From: Methylobacterium planeticum
GTDB taxonomy: Bacteria; Pseudomonadota; Alphaproteobacteria; Rhizobiales; Beijerinckiaceae
NCBI RefSeq assembly: GCF_008806345.1
Contig: NZ_VZZJ01000010.1
Span: 1-64,000, forward strand
DNA: 64,000 bases
Direction of reading: 5' to 3'
Shown here: positions 36,092 to 44,619 of the stretch, in pieces
How the letters are laid out: every line of letters starts with the position of its first letter
How positions within the stretch are numbered: position 1 is the first letter of the stretch
Notes under the pieces: model-generated
Told to the model about the DNA's origin: nothing
The model's input: only the letters and a program-made list of their open reading frames with translations
The model's database searches: none
Program-made: the position numbers and the translations under genes

Positions 36092-37183
36092 ATGTCCGCA
36101 GCCGCCCCCGTCCGCTACACGCCAGACCTGGAAAGGCCCCAGCCCGACGAGGAAAAGGTGCATGCCGGCATGATCGAGCAGTTCGCCAAGATCCAGGGCA
36201 CCACCTTGAAGGATTACGGCCACGCGGTGCGCGGCGTGCATGCCAAGGGCCATGGCCTGCTCACGGGCAGCCTTGAGGTGCTGCCCGGGCTGCCGTCGCA
36301 CCTCGCCCAGGGCGCCTTCGCGAGGCCGGGTAGCCACGAGGTGGTGCTGCGCCTCTCGACCAACCCCGGCGACATCCTCGACGACAGCGTCTCGACGCCC
36401 CGTGGCTTGGCCGTGAAGATCCTCGGCGTCGAGGGCGAGCGCATGCCGGGGTCGGAGGGCACGACGCAGGATTTCGTCATGGCGAATGCGCCCGCTTTCG
36501 TGGCGCCGGATGGCGCAGCCTTCCTGAAGAACCTCAAGCTCCTTGCCGCCACCACCGACACGCCGCAGGTGTTCAAGAAGGCATTCTCTGCCCTGATGCG
36601 CGGCCTGGAGACCGTTCTGGAGGCGGTGGGAACCAAGAGCCCGACGGTGATCGCGCTCGGCGGCCATCCCGAGACGCACATCCTCGGCGAGACCTTCTAC
36701 AGCCAGGTGCCCCTGCGCTGGGGCGACTATGTGGCGAAGGTCGCCGTCGCCCCCGTCTCTCCGGAGCTGACCGCGCTGACCGGGGCAAGCCTCAACGTCA
36801 ACGGTAAGCCGAACGGCTTGCGCGAGGCCGTGACCGCCTTCTTCGCCGAGCACGAGGGCGTCTGGGAGGTCCGGATCCAGCTCCTGACCAACATCGCGAC
36901 GATGCCGGTCGAGGACGCCTCCGTGCCCTGGCCCGAGGACGAGAGCCCCTACGTCGCCGTGGCGCGCATCACCGCGCCGCGGCAGGACGCCTGGGGCGAG
37001 GGCAAGGTGAAGGCCATCGACGACGGCCTCGCCTTCAATCCCTGGCACGGCCTCGCGGCACACCGGCCCCTCGGCTCGATCATGCGGGCGCGGGGAGCGG
37101 TCTACCCGAAATCCTCCGGCTTCCGCGCCGAGCACAACGGCTGCCCGATCCACGAGCCGGCGAGCCTCTCCCAGGTCCGCTGA
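36092..37183 (+). CDS. catalase-fold heme protein (SrpA-like small catalase family)
   Basis: A 363-residue protein with the catalase core. The distal His is in RGVHAKGHGLLTG, RLSTNPGD/RGLAVKILG follow, the distal Asn is in TTQDFVMANAPAF, and the proximal heme-ligand motif is PLGSIMRARGAVYPKSSGFR with the Tyr. It is much shorter than KatA/KatE (about 480-750), as in SrpA-type catalases and catalase-related peroxygenases. AGGA precedes the ATG. It faces a broken OhrR gene and lies in the same island as OxyR and a peroxide-producing oxidase candidate (MtoX). Activity, catalase versus peroxidase, cannot be told. Confidence 0.85.
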   Translation: MSAAAPVRYTPDLERPQPDEEKVHAGMIEQFAKIQGTTLKDYGHAVRGVHAKGHGLLTGSLEVLPGLPSHLAQGAFARPGSHEVVLRLSTNPGDILDDSVSTPRGLAVKILGVEGERMPGSEGTTQDFVMANAPAFVAPDGAAFLKNLKLLAATTDTPQVFKKAFSALMRGLETVLEAVGTKSPTVIALGGHPETHILGETFYSQVPLRWGDYVAKVAVAPVSPELTALTGASLNVNGKPNGLREAVTAFFAEHEGVWEVRIQLLTNIATMPVEDASVPWPEDESPYVAVARITAPRQDAWGEGKVKAIDDGLAFNPWHGLAAHRPLGSIMRARGAVYPKSSGFRAEHNGCPIHEPASLSQVR

Positions 37184-37249
37184 CCGGAACGAGAAAGCCG
37201 CATGCGGCCGAGGCCATCGCGGCGGGCTGGCCGGTGCGCGTTGGCCGGA

Positions 37250-37513
37250 TGGCCATCCTCTCGACGCCGTCGCGGCTCGGCGGCAGGCCGACCCCGCCGT
37301 TCCCGCAAGCCCGGCGCCAGTGGTATCACCGGTTCCAGGCGACCAAGCGAGGCGCCGAGGCCGTGCGGGCCGACCCCGAGGGGTTCCGGCCGCATCCTGC
37401 GGGACAACTGGAGCCCGCCCGGCTGGTACGACGAGGCGAGCTTCGACGCCGTCGCCTTGCACGCCTCCCGGGCGCGCTGGGACGAGGCCGACCACGGGCA
37501 CAACCGGACCTGA
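37250..37513 (+). pseudogene. alpha/beta hydrolase C-terminal fragment, frameshifted
   Basis: QWYHRFQATKRGAEAVRADPEGF is readable in one frame near 37,320-37,385. It continues in a second frame as LRDNWSPPGWYDEASFDAVALHASRARW to the stop at 37,513. Together they match the cap and following region of haloalkane-dehalogenase-like alpha/beta hydrolases. The nucleophile part and the end are missing. Confidence 0.6.
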
Positions 37514-37648
37514 GGTAGAGCACGAGGGGCTGAAGGGCTCGCGGCGGAGATCCTCGCCTTCGTGAGGCCGGGTTGAGGGATCCATCCCGGCTCCCTCGTT
37601 CCGGAGCGGCGCCGGCGGATGCCGACCTTCCGGTCGTCCTTGTCCGAA

Positions 37649-40402
37649 CTAGCGATCGGCGATGAGTTCCTTGATGCGGGAGGCAAGCGTCTCCAGCACG
37701 AACGGCTTCGTCAGAACCTGCATCCCGGGCCGGAGGTACCCGTTCCCCAGCACGGCGTTCTCGGCATAGCCGGTGATGAACAGCACCTTCAGGTCGGGCC
37801 GCCGCTCGCGGCCGGCATCCGCCATCTGACGCCCGTTCATGCCGCCAGGCAGGCCCACATCCGTCACGAGCAGGTCGATGCGCACGTCCGACTGCAGCAC
37901 CTTCAGGCCGGCGACGCTGTCGGCCGCCTCGATGGCGGTGTAGCCCAGGTCCTCCAGAACCTCGGTGACCAGCATCCGCACCGAAGGCTCGTCGTCGACG
38001 ATGAGCACCGTCTCACCCTGCTCGGCGCGCCCGACCTCCGCGAGCCTTCGCGCGACGTCCTCCTCGTCCGCCTCGCCGTAGTGGCGCGGCAGGTAGAGGC
38101 AGACCGTGGTGCCCTGTCCGACCTCCGAATAGATCCGGACCTGCCCACCGGATTGCCGGGCGAAGCCGTAGACCATCGACAGGCCCAGGCCCGTGCCCTC
38201 GCCGATGGGCTTCGTGGTGAAGAAGGGCTCGAACACCTTGCCAACGAGGTCCGGCGCCATGCCGGTCCCGGTGTCGGTCACGCAGACGCTGAGGTACTGG
38301 CCCGGGGGCAGTTCGTGCTGACGCCCCCCCGCGTCGTCGACCCACTTGTTGGCGGTCTCGATGGTGATGCGGCCGCCGTCCGGCATGGCGTCGCGCGCGT
38401 TGATGCACAGGTTCAGCAGCGCGTTCTCCAACTGGCCGGGGTCGATCAGCGCCGGCCACAGCCCCGCGAGGCCGACCGCCTCCAGGTGGATGGACGGTCC
38501 GACCGTGCGCCGGACGAGTTCCTCCATGTCCTTGACGAGGCGGTTCACGTTCACGGGCTTGGGGTCGAGGGTCTGGCGCCGGGAGAAGGCCAGGAGGCGG
38601 TGGGTCAGGGCGGCGGCCCGCCTTGCCGCGCCCTGGGCCACCGTCATGTAGCGGTCGAGGTCGCCGATCCGCCCCTGGGACATCCGGGTCTGCATCAGCT
38701 CCAGCGAGCCGGAGATGCCCGCGAGCAGGTTGTTGAAGTCGTGCGCCAATCCGCCGGTGAGTTGCCCGACCGCCTCCATCTTCTGGGATTGGCGCAGGGC
38801 CTCCTCGGTTTTGGCCAGGATCTCGGCTTGCCGCCTGGCCTCCGTCACGTCGCGCACGGAGGCGTAGATCAGGCCGTCGCGCGGCACCGCATTCCAGGAC
38901 AGCCAGAGATAGCCGCCGTCTCGGCGGCGGTACCGATTCTCGAACGTGAGCTGGGCCTCCCCGCGCGCCAGGCCGCCCGCGGCCGCTACGGTCGGCTCGA
39001 TGTCGTCGGGATGCACGAAGTCGAGGAAGGGCCGAGCCTTCATTTCGGCTTCCGTCCACCCCAGCGCCCTCGACCAAGCCGGATTCAGGCTGACGAAGTA
39101 GCCGTCGAGGTTGGCCACGCAGAGGAGGTCCGAGGATGCCTGCCAGACTTGGTCACGCTCGGCCGTGCGGGCCGCGACCTGGCGTTCGAGCTCGGCTTCC
39201 GTCTGTTTTCGCGCCGTCACATCGTGCACGAACACGTGAAAGCCGTCGACGCCGCCTTCCCGGGTCCGTCGCGGCAGGTAACGGACCTCGGCGACGCGGT
39301 GGCGTCCGTCGCGCCGCGGCCAGTCCAGTTCGAAGGTGACCGCCTCGCCTCCGAGGGCCCGGTCCATGAACGGCTTTCGCGCGGCGTAGGCGTCCGGCCC
39401 AAGGAGGTCACGAACGTCGCGACCGACGATTCCATCGGCCGGCACGGAGAACCAGTCGTCGTAAGCCTTGTTCACGAAGCGATAGACGTGGTCCTCACCG
39501 ATAAAGGAGATCAAGACCGGCAGGGCGTCCGCGATGAGGCGGAGTTCGCGCTCGCCCGCCTCGGCGCGCTTCTCGACGCGTCTTCGTTCGGTGATGTCCG
39601 AGAAGAAGATGGCGACGCGGTGCGCGGCCGGGTCGCCGGTCCGTAAGGCCCGCACGTCGAACCAGCGCCCGAACACATCCGCGTAGTGCTCGAAATGCGC
39701 CGGCTCGCCGGTCAGCGCGACACGGCCGTAGGTGTCGAACCAGTGGCGTTCGAGGTCGGGCGCAAACGCGCTCACCCACTGTCCGGCGACGTCGGCACCG
39801 GTCTGGCGCACGAAGGCGGGGTTCGCCTCGACGATGCGGTAATCGACGGCACGGTCGTCCTCGAACTTCAACGCGACGATGCAGAACCCGACCTCGATGC
39901 TCTCGAACAGGGTCCGGTAGCGCGCCTCGTTCTCGCGCAGCGCCACCTCGGCCAGGGTGCGCTCGGTGACGTCGTGCCCCTCCACGAAGATGCCGCTGAC
40001 CGTGCCGTGCGCGTCGGTGATGGGCTGGTACACGAAGTCGAGGTAGCGCTCCTTGACGGGACCGCCCGGCACGGGCTGCACGTCGAACCTGGCGCCGGTC
40101 GCTCTGTGCGGCGTGCCGGTCCGGTAGACCGCGTCCAGCAAGGCGACGTAGCCCTGGACGGCCGCCTCCGGCAGCGCCTCGGCTACCGTACTCCCGATCA
40201 CGTCCCGGTTGTCGATGGCCTGCTGGTAGGCGGCGTTCGTCAAGGCGAAGCGGTGCTCCGGGCCGCTCAAGAGGGCGATGAAGCTCGGGGCCTGCTCGAA
40301 CATCTGCGCGAGCGAGGCGGACTGGGCACGCAGGCGGCGCACCTCGGCTTCGAGTTCCTCGCGTGTCAGGGTTTCAGGGGCCGGGGCGGGCGGGGCATGC
40401 AT
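37649..40402 (-). CDS. PAS hybrid sensor histidine kinase with C-terminal receiver
   Basis: A 917-residue cytosolic protein. After an N-terminal coiled coil (about 10-35) come four PAS units (about 35-150, 160-275, 290-400 and 410-530). Then follow the phospho-His helix (QLTGGLAHDFNNLLAGI), HATPase (LCINARDAMP, DTGTGM, GTGLGLSMVYGF) and a receiver with LLVTDVGLPGGMNG. The kinase-receiver half is nearly the same as in the protein at 30,758, while the sensory half differs. This is the sign of duplication followed by sensor exchange. No dedicated response regulator with an output domain is adjacent. Confidence 0.9.
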   Translation of the reverse strand: MHAPPAPAPETLTREELEAEVRRLRAQSASLAQMFEQAPSFIALLSGPEHRFALTNAAYQQAIDNRDVIGSTVAEALPEAAVQGYVALLDAVYRTGTPHRATGARFDVQPVPGGPVKERYLDFVYQPITDAHGTVSGIFVEGHDVTERTLAEVALRENEARYRTLFESIEVGFCIVALKFEDDRAVDYRIVEANPAFVRQTGADVAGQWVSAFAPDLERHWFDTYGRVALTGEPAHFEHYADVFGRWFDVRALRTGDPAAHRVAIFFSDITERRRVEKRAEAGERELRLIADALPVLISFIGEDHVYRFVNKAYDDWFSVPADGIVGRDVRDLLGPDAYAARKPFMDRALGGEAVTFELDWPRRDGRHRVAEVRYLPRRTREGGVDGFHVFVHDVTARKQTEAELERQVAARTAERDQVWQASSDLLCVANLDGYFVSLNPAWSRALGWTEAEMKARPFLDFVHPDDIEPTVAAAGGLARGEAQLTFENRYRRRDGGYLWLSWNAVPRDGLIYASVRDVTEARRQAEILAKTEEALRQSQKMEAVGQLTGGLAHDFNNLLAGISGSLELMQTRMSQGRIGDLDRYMTVAQGAARRAAALTHRLLAFSRRQTLDPKPVNVNRLVKDMEELVRRTVGPSIHLEAVGLAGLWPALIDPGQLENALLNLCINARDAMPDGGRITIETANKWVDDAGGRQHELPPGQYLSVCVTDTGTGMAPDLVGKVFEPFFTTKPIGEGTGLGLSMVYGFARQSGGQVRIYSEVGQGTTVCLYLPRHYGEADEEDVARRLAEVGRAEQGETVLIVDDEPSVRMLVTEVLEDLGYTAIEAADSVAGLKVLQSDVRIDLLVTDVGLPGGMNGRQMADAGRERRPDLKVLFITGYAENAVLGNGYLRPGMQVLTKPFVLETLASRIKELIADR

Positions 40403-40629
40403 GCGAGGGGGTTAGTCCACGATTGTGTTGCACCCGAGGACGTTGGGCTGAACCGAAGGTTCCGGGCAAGCTTGCGGGGAACGGAAACGCCGCGGGCCGG
40501 AACAGACCGGTGCAGCGCCCTTACCCTCAGGCTCGACAGCCCTCCATCACACGGTCGCGCCGCGTCCGTTGTCCCGGGTCCGGCCGGTGCCGACCCGGCC
40601 CGGGACAGGCTCGCCACCTCAGTATCTGT

Positions 40630-41316
40630 TCAAGGCGCCCGGCGGCTCGCGCTACCTTTGAACGCGGGCTCTTCGAGCAGCAACGTTCGCACGTCGGAAA
40701 GGACCAGCGCGGGCTCGAAGAAATCGAGACTGTAGATGTTTCGCACGAGCCCCGCGGGGTCGATCAGAAACGCGCGAAAGACGTGGCTGAGCGCTCCGTC
40801 GGGCTTAGCGTAGACGCGCTGGCCATAGGCGGCGAGAATCGGTCCGAGGGCCTCCCGATCGTGCGGCGTGAGGAACGTCCAGGCGGGTGCTGCCGGTTCG
40901 GCGGAACGCCATGCGGCGGCAAAGTCCCGCATCACCTCAGGCGTGTCGTGCTCCGGATCGAAGCTCAGCGTGACGAGGCGCATGCGGCGCGACAGGACGG
41001 GATCCTTCGCCGCAAGGTCCTGGAGCCGGGCCATCCCGGCATTGGAGAGCGGGCAGAGATCGGTGCAGCGCGTGTAGATCAACGCCAGAATGCTCACCTT
41101 ACCCCGTAGGGCGTCGAGCAACAGGTCCTGGCGGCGGCCAGCCTCGTCGGTGACTGCGCCTCCCGCAGCGGGCTTGATTGGTGGCAGGCGATAGCTACCG
41201 GGCGGTGGGACCGGGAACCCGGCGCCATCGTCCCGCGGCAGATGACGCTCATGCGCGACCGCCGCCCTGCACAGCATCAGTGCCGCGCTGAAGGTGAGGA
41301 GCGTCGTGGACCGCAT
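40630..41316 (-). CDS. SCO1/SenC/PrrC-type copper chaperone (MtoA-like position)
   Basis: A 228-residue exported thioredoxin-fold protein. It has a signal peptide (TLLTFSAALMLCRAAVA), the copper motif CTDLC in LIYTRCTDLCPLS, and the distal copper His in ALSHVFRAFLID. SCO proteins deliver copper to oxidases. The gene starts 5 bases after the stop of the MtoX-type gene, so they form one transcript. This is the arrangement published for Hyphomicrobium, where an SCO gene follows mtoX and MtoX needs copper. A maturation role for the oxidase is thus a strong inference. The C-terminus is Arg-rich. Confidence 0.88.
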   Translation of the reverse strand: MRSTTLLTFSAALMLCRAAVAHERHLPRDDGAGFPVPPPGSYRLPPIKPAAGGAVTDEAGRRQDLLLDALRGKVSILALIYTRCTDLCPLSNAGMARLQDLAAKDPVLSRRMRLVTLSFDPEHDTPEVMRDFAAAWRSAEPAAPAWTFLTPHDREALGPILAAYGQRVYAKPDGALSHVFRAFLIDPAGLVRNIYSLDFFEPALVLSDVRTLLLEEPAFKGSASRRAP

Positions 41317-41321
41317 CGGCG

Positions 41322-42638
41322 TCAGTCCGTGTAGAGCGATGCAGCCCCGAAGGCCATCATGTGCGGGCGCCCGAGCCGCTCGGCCGTGAAATCGATCGCA
41401 AAACGCGAGATCAGCTCCTTGCCGTTCCAAGAATACGCCTTGAGGAACTGCTCGTTCTCGGGCCCGATCTTGTCCCAGTTCGCCAGGAGCGAACTGGTGT
41501 AGTAGATCCGCTGACCATCCCAGCTTTGCGAGACCATGTTGAGCTGAGCACCAATGGTCTTCTCGTAGATTTGCCGCGGCTTGTGCGGGTCGGAGACGTC
41601 GAAGACGCGCGTGGTGCCGTCCATGAAGGTGTCGACGAACAGCGTGCGGTCGTCGGCCGAAAGGCTGATGTCGACCGGCACGGGTAGCATCGCTGGGTTG
41701 CCGATGTCGGCCACCTCTTTGGCGCGCCACGCGCCGCCTTCATCCTCGTGCACGAGCCAGAGCTTCGAGGTCAGGGCGGTCGAGGTGAAGGCGTAGGAGT
41801 GGTGCGGACCCCAAGCCCAGCGGATCTCCAGCGGCACGCCGGGGACGTTCAGCACGGTGCGAGGCTGGCGGGTGTGAAAGTCCCAGAGCACCATGGTCTG
41901 CCCAAAGCGCTTCATCGCCTCGCCGTCCTTCATCAGGTCGCCGAGCGGGCGCATGTAGTTCTCACGCCCTGTGAAGGACGAGGTCAGCATCACGTTGCGG
42001 CGCGGTAGCACGCGGGCGTCGTAGCCGTAGCCATCCGCCTTCGCCTCGATGCGGGCGCCGCCCGGGGCCGCGTCAGTGGGCAGCCAGTGCGTCGCGACAT
42101 AGGCGCCCTCGTTCGAGTACTCGACGAGGGCCGCACGGCCGGTCCCGTCCCGGTTCGACAAGCTCGGGATGAGCATCCGGCCGGGTAGCGCGTAGGCGCC
42201 GTGTGGGCCTGCCGCGCCGCCGCTCTTCTCGACGAAATCGTCGATCACCTTCACGAGCCGGGGCTTTGCCGGGTCGGCAGCCACGTCGAAGATGAAGATT
42301 TTGCTGTCTGACAGTCCCGCCGCCCAGAACTGGCGCCGATCATCGGTGAAGCCGCCGTGATGGGCTTCGTGCCGGCCGCCCACCGAGCTTGCGTGGATGG
42401 GCTTGCCGAAGGTCGGCGAGTTCTCCCGTGCGTCGACCGTGACAAGTTTGTCCGAGCCGTCGCCCAGGCCCTCGACACCGAGCGTCCAGACGTAGACGAA
42501 GTCCTCGACGCCGGTGATCTTGGCCATGTAGGGTGATTGGCAGGTTTCGTCGGCGAAGGCCGGCCCCATCGAGAGCAGAAGGGCTGCGCACAGCGGCGCA
42601 GCGAGTGCAACGGACGGCGTCGCGCGGATCCTTGGCAT
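41322..42638 (-). CDS. mtoX: SBP56 family methanethiol oxidase homologue
   Basis: A 438-residue protein with a Sec signal (ATPSVALAAPLCAALLLSMGPAFA), then the SBP56 hallmark CQSPYMAKITGVEDFVYVWTLGVEG and the conserved GGRHEAHHGGFTDDRRQFWAAGLSDSKIFIFDV. Beta-propeller segments follow (VEYSNEGAYVATHWLPTD, VPLEIRWAWGPHHSYAF, PVDISLSADDRTLFVDTFMDGTTRVFDVSDP). MtoX oxidises methanethiol to formaldehyde, hydrogen sulfide and hydrogen peroxide in the periplasm and uses copper. The adjoining SCO gene and nearby sulfide-oxidising flavocytochrome support this role. Other SBP56 proteins have unclear functions, so activity is not proven. Typical length is 430-470. Confidence 0.85.
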   Translation of the reverse strand: MPRIRATPSVALAAPLCAALLLSMGPAFADETCQSPYMAKITGVEDFVYVWTLGVEGLGDGSDKLVTVDARENSPTFGKPIHASSVGGRHEAHHGGFTDDRRQFWAAGLSDSKIFIFDVAADPAKPRLVKVIDDFVEKSGGAAGPHGAYALPGRMLIPSLSNRDGTGRAALVEYSNEGAYVATHWLPTDAAPGGARIEAKADGYGYDARVLPRRNVMLTSSFTGRENYMRPLGDLMKDGEAMKRFGQTMVLWDFHTRQPRTVLNVPGVPLEIRWAWGPHHSYAFTSTALTSKLWLVHEDEGGAWRAKEVADIGNPAMLPVPVDISLSADDRTLFVDTFMDGTTRVFDVSDPHKPRQIYEKTIGAQLNMVSQSWDGQRIYYTSSLLANWDKIGPENEQFLKAYSWNGKELISRFAIDFTAERLGRPHMMAFGAASLYTD

Positions 42639-42983
42639 CGGCGCCTCCCGCCTGCAGACGTTTGCGTTTGCCGATGTTTTCCGGACCGGACATTGTTCGC
42701 CATGGAGTCAGCATGGCACGCGGCACGGAGCGGCGGTGTAGTGATTTGAGGCCGCTCATGGTTTGCCCGTTCAATCGGGCTGTCAATCCGCCGCGCCAGC
42801 GAAGGAGGGCCCCGCGTCCGGCATCGCCGGCGGCTCGGGTGCCTCCTCAGCGGCCGCGGCGGGACGCCGGTCATGTCGGGCTCCCGTCCGGCCCGCTGCG
42901 ACGATGTCTCGACGATGTCTCGACGATGTCTCGACGATGGGCATCGATGCATCGGCACGGAGATGTCAACAACGCGCGCTCGT
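42639..42983. other. promoter region of mtoX-sco
   Basis: No gene seen. It holds the short tandem repeat at 42,901-42,940 and should carry the mtoX promoter on the minus strand. Confidence 0.5.
42901..42940. repeat. 11-bp tandem repeat upstream of mtoX
   Basis: ACGATGTCTCG occurs three times head to tail (42,901, 42,912, 42,923), followed by a partial copy (ACGATGG). Spacing of one helical turn per unit would put repeated binding sites on one face of the DNA. It lies about 260-300 bases upstream of the mtoX start and about 45 bases past the end of the cytochrome gene. Confidence 0.7.
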
Positions 42984-44039
42984 CTATCGCCCGTCCGACT
43001 GCAGCTGCGTTTTCTCTCTCAGTTCAGGGAATTCCTTCACCATGCTGACGCCGAACAGCGGTTTGCTGACCCCGTTGTGGCAGGTGGCGCAAAACACCTT
43101 CGGTGCGTCGCCGGCCGCTGGCCCGAGGCGGTTGGCGGGAAGCTTGTCGCTCAATGGGTTCAAGTAATTACTGTTCAGGTCACGCACCATGCGGATTCCG
43201 TGCCAAGCCGTAATTCGTTGAGGGGGACTATCGGACCAGCTGTAGAACGAACGTGTATTGTGACAGAAATTACAGTTCACACCGAGCGACTTTGAAAAAC
43301 TCATCATGAGAGAGTAGGTCCACTGGGCCTGCTTGATCGATTGCGGGTTGCCCGTCTGCAAAGCTGTTTTCGACGCAACCCGGATCTCGCCATTCTGCTC
43401 CAAGTAGGGTGTGAACGGGTCCAAGGGCAGGGCGGAGCCGCCGGCCACCATCGACGGGTGATTTTTGCCGGCTGGCATCTGGGCCGAACCGCCGGCCTGC
43501 GTGGGGCCGGGATCGCTGAACCAGACATTCGGCGGCACCAGCTGGCCGCGATGGCAGGTGTAGCAGGTCACTCCGGTCTCGCCGACATGCTTCGTCCAGT
43601 CCGAATTGACATGCTGCACCATCTGCAGCATGCGCCGGGCCACCACCTTGGTATAGAGCGAGTCATCGGCGAAGTTCGCAGTGTTGTGACAGGCGGCGCA
43701 GCCTTGATCGGCCGCAACCCATTTGGTCATCGAGACCATCAGGCGGGTGAATTCGCCGACATTGACGTTGCCCAAGACCTTGACGTTCTCGTAAACGGTG
43801 CCCGCCTTGGCCCCCTCGTCTCCCGCATAAGGCACCGAAGCCGGGATCGCGTTCGCAGCGAGGGCGGCAGTTTTGGCCTTCCGTTCTTGCAGAAGGACCA
43901 TACCGGTGCCGCGATAGCCGTGCTGCTCGCTCTGCGTGTTCGGCCGGTTCAAGGTCTTGGACACGATAAGCCCGAAGACGTTGAGGGCGATCGCGAGTGG
44001 AACGAGGAGGAGCAGCAGAGCGAGGCGGAAGCCGATCAT
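42984..44039 (-). CDS. tetraheme cytochrome c of the photosynthetic reaction-centre family (PufC-like)
   Basis: A 351-residue protein. An N-terminal membrane anchor (residues 5-26) is followed by four heme sites: CAACH 114-118, CYTCH 159-163, CNFCH 256-260 and CATCH 317-321. Typical PufC contexts surround them (MVSMTKWVAADQG, TKVVARRMLQM, QWTYSLMMSFSKSLGVNC, PQRITAWHGIRMVRDLN, PANRLGPAAGDAPKVFC), including the Met axial ligands for hemes 1-3. In phototrophs this subunit re-reduces the special pair. No pufL, pufM, bch or crt gene is in the window. GGAGGGGG precedes the start. A role as a periplasmic electron carrier for the sulfur enzymes is inferred. Confidence 0.88.
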   Translation of the reverse strand: MIGFRLALLLLLVPLAIALNVFGLIVSKTLNRPNTQSEQHGYRGTGMVLLQERKAKTAALAANAIPASVPYAGDEGAKAGTVYENVKVLGNVNVGEFTRLMVSMTKWVAADQGCAACHNTANFADDSLYTKVVARRMLQMVQHVNSDWTKHVGETGVTCYTCHRGQLVPPNVWFSDPGPTQAGGSAQMPAGKNHPSMVAGGSALPLDPFTPYLEQNGEIRVASKTALQTGNPQSIKQAQWTYSLMMSFSKSLGVNCNFCHNTRSFYSWSDSPPQRITAWHGIRMVRDLNSNYLNPLSDKLPANRLGPAAGDAPKVFCATCHNGVSKPLFGVSMVKEFPELREKTQLQSDGR

Positions 44040-44619
44040 GGAATAGCCCCCTCCCGCGAAACGAGACCGGCGCTGATCGGCCGGTTCACGATGGACCACC
44101 GATCAGACAGGCAGCGATCAGAGCACGGGACCGCCTGCTTCCAGGGAGGGCTCAGGCTGAACCGGCCCTCATCGGCAGGAGGCGGACCCCGCTGCCGATC
44201 GCGGCAGAGAGTGCCCGCATTGCCTCAAAACCTTTCCCCGCCCCGCGACAGCTCACGCGGGAGGGCACGCAGCTTTACTGTGACACCGTTTTTTCCATTG
44301 CGCCCGATAACTTTGCTGATCGTCCCGATAAGAAGTTCTGGTTTTGTGGAACTCGACATTTCGTGTTCGGTGGATTGTGAGGAACGCCGACAGGGATCAA
44401 GGTCATGACGACGTCGCCGACGCGCTCGACGATGAGCAGGTGCTCGGCGCGCCGCGACATCGCGCCTCCCGAGCGCCGTCCCGCCGAGGCGGTCACGGGC
44501 GGCCCGGCTGCGGAAGGAGCCGGCACGGATAGGATCCGACGGAGCCGCTCAGCCGCATTTCGGAAACATCGGTTCGCGGACGCCTTCGATCGGAAGCGGA
44601 CCGGCGCGGAGCCCGGCCG
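44040..44619. other. divergent promoter region between two multiheme cytochrome genes
   Basis: No gene. The part 44,270-44,380 is AT-rich. It separates the minus-strand tetraheme gene from the plus-strand triheme gene, so it should hold both promoters. Confidence 0.55.

Noticed and set aside
42901..42940. CRISPR-like array
   Set aside because: Units are only 11 bp and directly tandem without spacers; the ssu repeats (15-16 bp) also lack spacers, and no cas gene is present.
42984..44039. Evidence of a photosynthesis gene cluster
   Set aside because: No pufLMA, puh, bch or crt gene is found in the 64 kb; a lone PufC-family protein does not make a cluster.
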